Assembly: GCF_009796825.1 (NCBI RefSeq)
Contig: NZ_CP047030.1
Span: 1,959,501 to 2,023,500 of the forward strand
Direction of reading: 5' to 3'
DNA: 64,000 nt
Origin: Algibacter sp. L3A6
Lineage (GTDB): Bacteria; Bacteroidota; Bacteroidia; Flavobacteriales; Flavobacteriaceae
Notes under the pieces: model-generated
Told to the model about the DNA's origin: nothing
The model's input: only the letters and a program-made list of their open reading frames with translations
Database searches by the model: none
Part shown: piece by piece, positions 24,283-32,602 of the stretch
Position numbering within the stretch: position 1 is the stretch's first letter
Layout: every line of letters begins with the position of its first letter
Position numbers and translations under genes: made by a program

Positions 24283-24927
24283 ATGGAAGAAGCAATTAAA
24301 ATTTTGATTTACATTCATGCCTTTTTTGGTGGCCTTGGATTAATTACAGGAATAGGAAGTGTTATTGTAAAAAAGGGAAGTCCCGCACATAAAAGAATGG
24401 GCAAACTATTTTCTATTGGTATGCTGGTGAGTTCTTCTATTTCGTTACCAATTTCGTGTATGCCAAACCATGAAAATGTGTTTTTATTTTTAATTGGCTT
24501 ATTTACAATTTATCTCGTTTTAGCAGGGAATCGTGCATTAACTTTTAAAACAAAAAAAGAGGCTGACATGAAAGATAAATTGATTTCTGGTTCTATGGTG
24601 TGCTTTTCAGTATTAATGATCTTAAATGGTACTTATGGTGTTCTAAATGGTTCTTCTATGAGTGTTCTGTTTCTATTCTTTGGTGGTTTTGGATTATTTA
24701 TAAGTATTCAAGATTTCCGATTCTATAAAGCACCTAAAAAATTTAAGAATACCTGGTTGCGATTACATATCGGAAAAATGATAGGTGCTTTAATTGCATC
24801 CATTACAGCTTTTATTGTTGCTGGTTTGGGTATTTGGAATATAGTAGCTTGGACGTTGCCAACTATTATCGGGACACTATATATCATGTATTGGAAAAGA
24901 AAACTGAAACTAGGAGTTAAGTCTTAA
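24283..24927 (+). CDS. DUF2306-like multi-pass membrane protein
   Basis: A 214-residue inner-membrane protein with about six to seven helices. The segment VKKGSPAHKRMGKLF after the first helix (residues 29-43) is characteristic of the DUF2306-type family, and a His in the first helix (YIHAFFGG) and in WLRLHIGKM could be cofactor or metal ligands. Function unknown. It is convergent with the deacetylase gene: the last 4 bp overlap. Confidence 0.65.
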   Translation: MEEAIKILIYIHAFFGGLGLITGIGSVIVKKGSPAHKRMGKLFSIGMLVSSSISLPISCMPNHENVFLFLIGLFTIYLVLAGNRALTFKTKKEADMKDKLISGSMVCFSVLMILNGTYGVLNGSSMSVLFLFFGGFGLFISIQDFRFYKAPKKFKNTWLRLHIGKMIGALIASITAFIVAGLGIWNIVAWTLPTIIGTLYIMYWKRKLKLGVKS

Positions 24928-25586
24928 AAGGTTAACGATTTAAATTGATAACCTTGCTCGCTAAAATGTTTTAAAACCTTTGGGAGTACGTATTGCATGT
25001 TTTTTGAAGCTTTTACACTATCATGAAAAACAACAATGCTACCACTTTTAGTTTTTGAAATAACGTTTTTTAAGCAAGTAGTTTCACTTATAGAGTTCTG
25101 CCAATCGAAGGATAAAATATCCCACATTATTATTTTGTAGCCAAGGTTAATGAGGTTTTTACCTTGTGCTCGTTTTATTTTGCCATAAGGTGGGCGAAAT
25201 AATTTAATATCACTAGATGTTGCGGCGTGTTGTTGAGGTTTTTCTTTTTGAATGTTATTCTCAGCGGCATCAACTTCAGTTAAATAATCGGCTGTTTTAG
25301 TTTTCCAACCTTTAACATGGTTTTGAGTGTGGTTCCCAATGGTATGTCCGTTTTCTATAATGTCACGGAAAATTCCAGGATGCTTTTCAATGTTATTTCC
25401 TATACAGAAAAATGTAGCTTTCGCTTGATAAGCTTTTAATGTATCTAGGGTCCAATTTGTTATTTCTGGTGTTGGACCATCATCGAAAGTAAGATAGATT
25501 GTTTTTTCATTTGTTGAGATGTCCCAAATATAATTTGGGAACATCTTTTTTATAACAAATGGTGTTTTTGCAGGTGTTAAGGTCAT
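24924..25586 (-). CDS. Polysaccharide deacetylase (CE4, NodB-like)
   Basis: A 220-residue metal-dependent deacetylase. NodB motifs are visible: MT1 TFDDGPTPE (about residues 33-41, with Asp35/Asp36), MT2 HTIGNHTQNH (zinc-binding histidines), MT3 LFRPPYGK, MT4 in IIMWDILSFDW and MT5 IVVFHDS. No signal peptide is evident. It probably removes acetyl groups from cell-wall or surface glycans. It starts 3 bp after the DUF2723 glycosyltransferase gene, so the two form an operon acting on envelope glycans or glycoproteins. Confidence 0.92.
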   Translation of the reverse strand: MTLTPAKTPFVIKKMFPNYIWDISTNEKTIYLTFDDGPTPEITNWTLDTLKAYQAKATFFCIGNNIEKHPGIFRDIIENGHTIGNHTQNHVKGWKTKTADYLTEVDAAENNIQKEKPQQHAATSSDIKLFRPPYGKIKRAQGKNLINLGYKIIMWDILSFDWQNSISETTCLKNVISKTKSGSIVVFHDSVKASKNMQYVLPKVLKHFSEQGYQFKSLTF

Positions 25587-25589
25587 GCC

Positions 25590-28500
25590 TTATTCTATAG
25601 GTTCAATGGTATCTGTGCTTACTCCAGCAGGAATATCTTTGTTTTCCTCTGGAGCGTATTCATCTTGATCACTATCACCATAAAAATATTTAAACATTTT
25701 TAGGTGATCGTTAAAAATATCGCCTTCAGTTTCAGCAAAAGGGATGTCGTATTTTATTAAAACATCAACTAAGCCTTTGTAGCGTTGTATGTCGGTATAA
25801 ATATCTTCAAACAAACGTTCTTGTTTATCTGTTTTTAACTTACTGTAATATACTAAGTTTTCTTGATATTTTTGAGCAACTTCTTTAAATAAACGTTGCG
25901 CTTTTTCTTTGTTTCCTACTTCGTAATAAGCACTAATGTAAGGCTCTAAAAGCGTGTAATAACCAAAGAATTCAACAGGCATGTTTTCCATAGCTATATC
26001 TGCTATTTCTTCAGCTTTATCTATTTTATTCTCATTGATTAATTGCTCGGTTAATCGTGCTAAATTTCCACGATATGTAATTGAGTTTTTACGAGTTTCA
26101 ACATCGTGATAAATGTCTGGACTTCCACTATTTCCCCAGTCCCATTTTTTAACTTTTTCATACATTAAATCGCTATCAACACGTCCCATATCAAACGGGT
26201 TCGATCTGTCAACCTCAGTTCTAATAGGCACTAGTTTATAGCACATGCCATCAAGTTGAAGGTAATCTTTCATCCAAATATAATCGTCGTCACCAAAGCT
26301 TCCGCCTGTAAAATAGATAGGGCGATTCCATTCATTATTAGCTACAATGTCTAACATTAGTAAACGGTTTTTGTATAGTGCACCGCCTTTAATTGTAAGG
26401 TCAATATAAGGTACGATTTTATCTGCATCTTCCGGTTTAACAATACCCGAGTTTAATGCATTTTGTTTATTTACCGGCAGGCGTAATGTTTCGGTTGGTA
26501 AATAACTAGCTTTTAAATCTTGTCTTCTTACTTGAGAAATATCGACACCTTGCTGTTCTAAAACATATTTGTATTTAGTTTTAGGATTATCACTTGCAAT
26601 GAAGTCTAAAAATTGCTTCACCTCAATGGTATCTTTTGTTACAGGCTCTATCACGATATAATCGTTAGTGCCATATTTGTATAAATCGTGCGTTAATTGA
26701 GACGGTACAGGGTCGCTTTCGTAAGCCTTACGTTTCATTTGGTCTATATACCAATCGGTTTGAAATAAACTTGTGTTTACTACACGTACATCGGTTCTGT
26801 AGCCCTCAATTTCTTGAGCGTACCAAAGTGCGAATGTATCGTTGTCCCCAATGGTAAATAGAATACCATTTTCTGCACAAGAATCTAAATACATTTTAGC
26901 CATAGCATTGGCGGTGTATTTCCCAGAGCGGTCATGATCGTCCCAGTTGCTAGCAGCCATAATTCCAGGAACCAGAATTAAACAGGCTATAGTAACTATT
27001 GGTGCGGTAAGTTGTTTTGGTAAATATGTTTTAAAGAAATCGTACAATGCGTAAACGCCAAAACCAATCCATAGAGCAAATACGTAATAAGAGCCTACAA
27101 CCGAGTAGTCACGCTCACGTGGTTCAAACGGACGTACATTTGTATAAACTTGTATGGCAATTCCTGTAAACAGAAAGAATACAAGCATTACCCAAAATAA
27201 TTTTTTGTCTTTATTGTAAAGGAAGAATAAACCAATAATGCCTAGAATAAGCGGAAGCATGTAGTATGCATTTCTCGCCTTGTTGTTTTTAACATCGCTA
27301 GGTAAGTGGTCTTGCGAGTAGCCTAAATGCCATTCGTCAATAAATTTAATTCCTGTTATCCAGTTACCGTGATTATCATAACGACCTTGGATATCATCTT
27401 GTCTTCCAGAAAAATTCCACATAAAATAACGCCAGTACATGTAACCCAATTGGTATTCAAACATGTAAATTACATTACTAATTAGTGAAGGTTTTTCAAC
27501 TTCAATTAAACTTTTTTCTTTTTTCAAGAAGTTATTATAATCTTCGTAATCTACATTGCCTTGTGCCACCTGATTTTTAAAATCATTAAGTTGGGCTTTA
27601 TATTTTGTAATTTGGTTTAATGCGTAAGTTTTAGCTTGTTCCTCGGTTGCTCCAGCGTTAATAGCACTTCTATAATATGTGTTTTGCGCATCTGGTTTTA
27701 CTTTGAAATCTAAAAAGCCAGAAAACATCATATAGTTTTCTGCATGCTCGGCACTCCACATTCTTGGTAAAATAGAAGCGTGTTTAGAGTTGTAGTTTTG
27801 TTTTGCTTTTTTCCAATCGTTTACAACAACGTATTCGCCTTTTTCTTTGTCTTTTTCATACTTAGGTTTATCATCTACATACGGGTTGTTTTCATCTAAA
27901 TAAGCGTATTGATCGGTAAATTGAGGGCCGTAAAACAAATGCGTTTCTGGGTATTGCTCTAAGTTATAGTAAGCCAATAATTCTCTTGCACTCGATGGGT
28001 TGTTTTCATTAATTACCACATTGGCATTAGCACGAATTGGTAACATTAACCAAGTAGAAAAACCAATAATAACAAAGGTTAAACAAAGAATGGCTGTGTT
28101 TAAATGTACAAAGTGTTTCTTTCTAGTGTATTTTAAACCGTAAGTAATAAGGCCAACAAGTAGTAAGCCTGCAATAATAGACCCTGAATTAAAAGGCAAG
28201 CCAATAGTGTTCACGAAAAAGATTTCGAAAGCACTAAATATTTTAAGAATATTAGGAGCCAAAAGTTTAAAAACAAATAATAAAATACCAACCGAAGCAA
28301 TATTTGCAATAATGAAGTTTTTTATAGTTACGGTTTTATAATTCTTGAAAAAGTAAACCAACCCTATGGCAGGTATGGTTAATAAGCCCATAAAGTGAAC
28401 TCCAAAAGAAAGTCCGATAACAAAGGCAATTAAAATAAGCCATCGATTCCCTCTTGGGTTATCCATATCTTGTTCCCAACGTAAGCCTAGCCAGAATAAA

Positions 28501-28973
28501 ACAGACATAATTAATGTCGCCATGGCATAAACTTCGGTTTCTACAGCATTAAACCAAAACGAATCGGTAAAAGTAAAGGCTAAACTACCAACTAAACCAC
28601 TACCTAAAATGGCATAAGCTTGGTTTTTATTTATCTCACCATCTGCTGTAACCAGTTTTTTTAATAGAATTGTTATGGTCCAAAACATAAAAAGAATAGT
28701 GAATGCACTAGAAACAGCACTCATCATATTCATCATCCAGCCAATTAAAGCATTATTTCCAAATGTGAAAATGGAGAAAAAAGCACCTAACATTTGAAAT
28801 AACGGCGCTCCTGGTGGGTGGCCAACTTGTAGTTTAGAAGAAGTTAAAATATACTCCCCTGCATCCCAAAAACTCACTGTTGGCTCAACAGTTAAGCTAT
28901 AAGTAATAAGTGCTATTAAAAAAGAGAACCATCCTAAAATGGTATTCCATTTTTTAAAGTTAAAATTTGCCAT
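25590..28973 (-). CDS. DUF2723 family membrane protein, probable protein O-glycosyltransferase
   Basis: An 1127-residue membrane protein. The N-terminal half has about ten or more helices with the family landmark EPTVSFWDAGEYILTSSKLQVGHPPGAPLF near residues 30-60 (acidic Asp/Glu plus HPPG). The second helix block (about 575-685) contains PFEPRERDYSV. The C-terminal third is soluble, with TPR-like helices and an acidic end. DUF2723 proteins resemble protein O-mannosyltransferases and other GT-C enzymes, and are usual in Bacteroidota. Donor is likely a polyprenyl-phosphate sugar; this is inference. Transcribed with the deacetylase. Confidence 0.85.
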   Translation of the reverse strand: MANFNFKKWNTILGWFSFLIALITYSLTVEPTVSFWDAGEYILTSSKLQVGHPPGAPLFQMLGAFFSIFTFGNNALIGWMMNMMSAVSSAFTILFMFWTITILLKKLVTADGEINKNQAYAILGSGLVGSLAFTFTDSFWFNAVETEVYAMATLIMSVLFWLGLRWEQDMDNPRGNRWLILIAFVIGLSFGVHFMGLLTIPAIGLVYFFKNYKTVTIKNFIIANIASVGILLFVFKLLAPNILKIFSAFEIFFVNTIGLPFNSGSIIAGLLLVGLITYGLKYTRKKHFVHLNTAILCLTFVIIGFSTWLMLPIRANANVVINENNPSSARELLAYYNLEQYPETHLFYGPQFTDQYAYLDENNPYVDDKPKYEKDKEKGEYVVVNDWKKAKQNYNSKHASILPRMWSAEHAENYMMFSGFLDFKVKPDAQNTYYRSAINAGATEEQAKTYALNQITKYKAQLNDFKNQVAQGNVDYEDYNNFLKKEKSLIEVEKPSLISNVIYMFEYQLGYMYWRYFMWNFSGRQDDIQGRYDNHGNWITGIKFIDEWHLGYSQDHLPSDVKNNKARNAYYMLPLILGIIGLFFLYNKDKKLFWVMLVFFLFTGIAIQVYTNVRPFEPRERDYSVVGSYYVFALWIGFGVYALYDFFKTYLPKQLTAPIVTIACLILVPGIMAASNWDDHDRSGKYTANAMAKMYLDSCAENGILFTIGDNDTFALWYAQEIEGYRTDVRVVNTSLFQTDWYIDQMKRKAYESDPVPSQLTHDLYKYGTNDYIVIEPVTKDTIEVKQFLDFIASDNPKTKYKYVLEQQGVDISQVRRQDLKASYLPTETLRLPVNKQNALNSGIVKPEDADKIVPYIDLTIKGGALYKNRLLMLDIVANNEWNRPIYFTGGSFGDDDYIWMKDYLQLDGMCYKLVPIRTEVDRSNPFDMGRVDSDLMYEKVKKWDWGNSGSPDIYHDVETRKNSITYRGNLARLTEQLINENKIDKAEEIADIAMENMPVEFFGYYTLLEPYISAYYEVGNKEKAQRLFKEVAQKYQENLVYYSKLKTDKQERLFEDIYTDIQRYKGLVDVLIKYDIPFAETEGDIFNDHLKMFKYFYGDSDQDEYAPEENKDIPAGVSTDTIEPIE

Positions 28974-29087
28974 AAAAATCTATACATTAATTGCTTTGGC
29001 GAATTTAATAATAAATACTTAATACCTTATGTTTTTAAGGAAACGTTAAGTGTTCAAAAAAAATAATTGAAAAAAAATTTAAAAAAG

Positions 29088-29118
29088 TTTGCACAAAGGA
29101 AAAAAAGTTCTAAATTTG
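29088..29118 (+). promoter_or_regulatory. Promoter of tRNA-Gln
   Basis: TTTG at 29088-29091, a 19-bp gap and TAAATTTG at 29111-29118 match the Bacteroidota consensus and place the start just before the tRNA. Confidence 0.7.
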
Positions 29119-29135
29119 CCGTCTCGAATAAAGAA

Positions 29136-29208
29136 TGGCCCATGGTGTAACTGGCAACACGTCTGTTTTTGGTGCAGAAGAGTCTAGGTTCGAGCCCTAG
29201 TGGGCCAA
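29136..29208 (+). tRNA. tRNA-Gln (anticodon TTG)
   Basis: A cloverleaf of 73 nt can be drawn: acceptor TGGCCCA/TGGGCCA, a D-arm with GGC-AAC, anticodon stem TCTGT/GCAGA with loop TTTTGGT (anticodon TTG), and T-arm CTAGG-TTCGAGC-CCTAG. Discriminator A; CCA is not encoded. The U1-A72 pair is typical of glutamine tRNAs. It is a single tRNA with its own promoter and terminator. Confidence 0.95.
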
Positions 29209-29218
29209 CTCTGAAACC

Positions 29219-29252
29219 AACCCTGATTACGAAAGTAATTGGGGTTTTTTTT
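29219..29252 (+). terminator. Terminator of tRNA-Gln
   Basis: The stem AACCCTGATTAC / GTAATTGGGGTT around a GAAA loop (with G-T pairs) ends in eight T. Confidence 0.85.
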
Positions 29253-29280
29253 GTGCTCTACTTTTAGGGTTTTACAGATA

Positions 29281-29310
29281 AAAAAAAGCTCCATATAAAA
29301 TTTATGGAGC
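29281..29310 (-). terminator. Terminator of the hypothetical gene at 29360-29716
   Basis: Arms GCTCCATA (29288-29295) and TATGGAGC (29303-29310); leftward transcripts end in the U-run read from A-tract 29281-29287. Confidence 0.75.
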
Positions 29311-29359
29311 CTTTAAAAGTATAATTAGCTATTGGTTTTGCTGAAATTTTAAAAAAGAA

Positions 29360-29716
29360 TTAATTAATATACTCGGTTTCTAGAAAGTAATTTACAATAG
29401 CTTCTTTCATTAAAACACTTTGTTCGCCAGCTTTTAAATGTGGTAAAGCTTCTAGCGCTGTGTAATGTGGCCAGCCATCTTTATCTACAAAATCAAGTTG
29501 GTAATATCCGTAAGGCATTAATAATTTGCAAATAGCAATATGCATTAAGTCTAGTTTTTGATCTTTTTTAAAAGCGCGCTCCAATTGTCCGAGTTCTTGT
29601 ACGCCTATTAAATATATAATAGCGTCAAGATCTAAGGTGTCTCCATCTGCAAATTGATCAGATAGTTTTTTAACAACCAAGTTCCAGCGTTCCTTTAATT
29701 CTTCGTCTCTTGCCAT
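29360..29716 (-). CDS. Conserved-looking hypothetical cytoplasmic protein
   Basis: A 118-residue protein without signal peptide or membrane helix. It is mostly helical, with a conspicuous LDAIIYLIGVQELGQLERAFKKDQKLDLMHIAICKLL core and an aromatic C-terminus (YGYYQLDFVDKDGWPHYTALEALP). I recall no named domain; the well-formed start, terminator and clean frame make it a real gene. It stands alone between tRNA-Gln and the CvpA gene, divergent from the latter. Confidence 0.75.
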   Translation of the reverse strand: MARDEELKERWNLVVKKLSDQFADGDTLDLDAIIYLIGVQELGQLERAFKKDQKLDLMHIAICKLLMPYGYYQLDFVDKDGWPHYTALEALPHLKAGEQSVLMKEAIVNYFLETEYIN

Positions 29717-29863
29717 TTTTAGTTTTTAAATTGAAATTTTTGGCAAAGTTAACGAACCTTTTGTTATTCTAAGATAACATAGTAGGCCATTTGCCGTTAT
29801 TGTTTGTATCAGCAGTATTAGTGTGTAAATTCTTTTATTTTATATTTGCATTAAATTGTTACT

Positions 29864-30379
29864 ATGGGTGTTATTGATATTGTTTTAGGCGCATTAATTC
29901 TATTTGGCTTGGTTCGTGGTTTTATGAAAGGGCTGTTTGTTGAGGTTGCCTCACTGGTTGCTTTGGTGGCTGGTGTTTATGGAGCTATCCATTTTAGTGA
30001 TTTTGCTGCCGAATTTTTAAATGATAAAACCGATTGGGACGAAAAAACCATTAGTATTACCGCTTTTGCAGTAACATTTATTGTTATTATTTTGGCTATT
30101 TCACTTGCTGGGAAGGCTTTAACGAAGTTGGCCGATTTTGCAGCGCTTGGCATTATTAACAAATTAGCAGGGGGCGTTTTTGGCGCCTTAAAAATTGCAG
30201 TTATTTTAAGTGTAGTTTTAATAGTTTTCGATAGAATGAATAACACAATTACTTTTGTAGATGAAGAAAATGTGGACGATTCTATGCTTTATATGCCTGT
30301 GAAATCTTTGGTGCCTATGATTTTTCCGAATATTTTAACACCAAAAGAAGATACGGAAACTCCTGAAACCGAAGATTAA
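29864..30379 (+). CDS. CvpA family membrane protein
   Basis: A 171-residue inner-membrane protein with four helices. The opening (GVIDIVLGALILFGLVRGFMKGLFVEVASLVALVAGVYGA) with its R-G-x-x-K-G turn is the CvpA/colicin V production signature. The family affects envelope integrity or export in other bacteria, mechanism unclear. A TATATTTG box at 29841-29848 lies 15 bp before the ATG, so the transcript has a very short leader. The C-terminus is acidic. Confidence 0.88.
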   Translation: MGVIDIVLGALILFGLVRGFMKGLFVEVASLVALVAGVYGAIHFSDFAAEFLNDKTDWDEKTISITAFAVTFIVIILAISLAGKALTKLADFAALGIINKLAGGVFGALKIAVILSVVLIVFDRMNNTITFVDEENVDDSMLYMPVKSLVPMIFPNILTPKEDTETPETED

Positions 30380-30651
30380 TCTCATAGAGCAGTAGAGAAT
30401 AAGGCGTCGTAAATAATTGAAATTTACCAAGATAATTAGCATTAATTACTAAAGCAAAAATCTTTGTTTCTAGTCTTTAGAATAATCTTATCTTTACATC
30501 TTGAAGTTGTATTTAGTAAACATACTTCATAAACCGTGTTATACTCTTGCTTTCACAGTTAAACGGCTGTAAAGTAAAGATTCAAAATAAATAGTTATAA
30601 ACCTTCTTCTGGTAAAACTTTGGTTTTATTCAGAATCAATATATAAAATAT

Positions 30652-32073
30652 ATGGCTTGCGCAAGTTGCTCAACAAAAGACGGCTCTCCTAGTGGCTGCA
30701 AAAATAATGGCACCTGTGGTACAGATAGTTGCAATAAATTAACCGTATTCGATTGGTTAGCAAATATGTCACTTCCAAGTGGCGAAAAACCATTTGATTG
30801 GGTAGAAGTACGTTTTAAAAACGGACGAAAAGACTACTATAAAAATGCTGAAAATTTAACATTAAGTATTGGAGATATTGTAGCAACACAAGCACAATCT
30901 GGTCATGATATTGGTATGGTTACCCTTTCGGGGGAATTAGTACGCGTTCAAATGAAACGCAAAAATATTTCGGTAAAGCCAGTTGAAACATTAAAAATAT
31001 ACAGAAAAGCAAGTCAGAAAGATATTGATATTTGGCAAACAGCCCGTGATAAAGAAGAGCCAATGAAGGTTCGTGCACGTCAGTTTGCAATAGATTTAAA
31101 ACTCCACATGAAAATTTCGGATATCGAATTTCAAGGAGACGCAAGTAAAGCCACGTTTTATTATACAGCCGAAGAGCGCGTAGATTTCCGTGAGTTAATT
31201 AAAGTTTTTGCGCGTGAGTTTAGAACACGTATAGAAATGAAACAAGTTGGTTTCCGCCAAGAAGCATCAAGACTTGGTGGTATTGGTTCTTGTGGACGTG
31301 AATTATGTTGTTCTACGTGGTTAACAGATTTTAGGTCGGTAAGCACATCTGCAGCGCGTTACCAACAGTTATCACTTAATCCGCAGAAATTAGCAGGACA
31401 ATGCGGTAAATTAAAATGTTGTTTAAACTACGAATTAGATACGTATTTAGATGCTTTAAAAAGTTTTCCAAAAACAGATATTAAGTTAAAAACAGGGAAA
31501 GGAACAGCAGTTTGTCAAAAAACAGACATTTTCAAAGGGCATATGTGGTATGCTTATGAAGGTGAATGGATGAACTGGCACAAAATAACAACAGAGCAGG
31601 CTAACGAAATTATTGAAGCTAACAAAAAAAACGAACCTATTGCTAGCCTAGAAGAATACGCTTTAGATGTTTTAGAAGATGTTAAAACAGAGTTCGAAAA
31701 TGTTGTTGGTCAAGATAGTTTAACACGTTTCGATAGTCCAAAACGTAATAACAAACGTAAAAATACTAGAAAGAAGCCGAACCAAAAGGGGGCAGCTCCA
31801 AATGCTAATCAAAAGCCAAGGCCTAATCCTAAGAGTCCAAATACAGCACCAAAAAGACAAAACCCAAATCAAAAAGGGCCGAATCAAAAAGGTGAAGGAG
31901 CTCCAAAAGCGACGCCTAATAAAAGAGCTCCTAAGAAAAGAACAGGAGATAATGGCCCAGCAAATACGGATAAACCAAACACTAATCCGAACAGGAATAA
32001 CCGAAACCGGAATAATAAAAGAAAACCTAAACCAAAATCAAAACCACAAAGCAATAATGATGCTACCGAATAA
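30652..32073 (+). CDS. ricT: RicT/YaaT PSP1-domain iron-sulfur protein with long basic tail
   Basis: A 473-residue cytoplasmic protein. The N-terminus is Cys-rich (MACASCS...CKNNGTCGTDSC). The PSP1 domain (about 50-270) contains the cysteine pairs CGRELCC and QCGKLKCC that bind an iron-sulfur cluster in RicT-type proteins. In Bacillus, RicT belongs to a complex that tunes RNase Y; the target here is unknown. Residues about 355-473 form a low-complexity Asn/Lys/Pro/Gln tail with repeated NQKG-like units, likely disordered and RNA-binding. The 272-bp gap upstream holds no other gene. Its end overlaps gldH. Confidence 0.88.
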   Translation: MACASCSTKDGSPSGCKNNGTCGTDSCNKLTVFDWLANMSLPSGEKPFDWVEVRFKNGRKDYYKNAENLTLSIGDIVATQAQSGHDIGMVTLSGELVRVQMKRKNISVKPVETLKIYRKASQKDIDIWQTARDKEEPMKVRARQFAIDLKLHMKISDIEFQGDASKATFYYTAEERVDFRELIKVFAREFRTRIEMKQVGFRQEASRLGGIGSCGRELCCSTWLTDFRSVSTSAARYQQLSLNPQKLAGQCGKLKCCLNYELDTYLDALKSFPKTDIKLKTGKGTAVCQKTDIFKGHMWYAYEGEWMNWHKITTEQANEIIEANKKNEPIASLEEYALDVLEDVKTEFENVVGQDSLTRFDSPKRNNKRKNTRKKPNQKGAAPNANQKPRPNPKSPNTAPKRQNPNQKGPNQKGEGAPKATPNKRAPKKRTGDNGPANTDKPNTNPNRNNRNRNNKRKPKPKSKPQSNNDATE

Positions 32074-32554
32074 TAGCTTCTTGTTTTTTTTAATAACCAC
32101 ATTGGTGTTTACATCATGCGATTCTAATCGTGTTTTCGATGAGTATCAATCGGTTCCAAATACTTGGAATAGAGAGAATGTTGTCAGTTTCAATATTACT
32201 CTAACCGATTCTATTAAACCTTATAATTTATTTGTAAATCTGAGAAATACAAATGCTTATAAGTACAATAATATCTTTCTAATTGTTGAAATGATAAACC
32301 CGAACGGAAAAATTCAAAAAGATACTTTGGAGTATAAAATGGCCGAACCTAGCGGAAAACTTTTAGGTACAGGTTATACAGATGTAAAAGAAAACAAACT
32401 TTGGTATAAAAAAGGTTTTGTGTTTAACGAAACTGGCGAATATAAGGTTAATATACACCAAGCTATGCGCGAACGCGGCAAAGTAAATGGTGTTGTAAAC
32501 CTAGACGGTATAACCGATGTTGGCTTTAGAATAGAAAATCCCACAATACAGTAA
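32057..32554 (+). CDS. gldH: Gliding-motility lipoprotein GldH
   Basis: A 165-residue lipoprotein (tandem ATG codons at 32057 and 32060). The signal peptide ends at LVFTSC, with lipidated Cys near residue 21. The mature part contains FNITLTDSIKPYNLFVNLRNTNAYKYNNIFLIVEM, typical of GldH. GldH is needed for Bacteroidota gliding and, through the same machinery, type IX secretion in studied species. The start lies 17 bp inside ricT, so the genes are coupled. The open frame extends upstream through the ricT tail, but those residues are not part of this gene. Confidence 0.9.
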   Translation: MMLPNNSFLFFLITTLVFTSCDSNRVFDEYQSVPNTWNRENVVSFNITLTDSIKPYNLFVNLRNTNAYKYNNIFLIVEMINPNGKIQKDTLEYKMAEPSGKLLGTGYTDVKENKLWYKKGFVFNETGEYKVNIHQAMRERGKVNGVVNLDGITDVGFRIENPTIQ

Positions 32555-32602
32555 TCCCTAATTTTAAAACTTAAATCGCTTATAATTTAAGGCTCTTAAA
32601 CC

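Noticed and set aside
31802..32056. Frame extending gldH upstream through the ricT tail
   Set aside because: This is an out-of-frame reading of the low-complexity ricT tail; the lipoprotein signal peptide begins at 32057.
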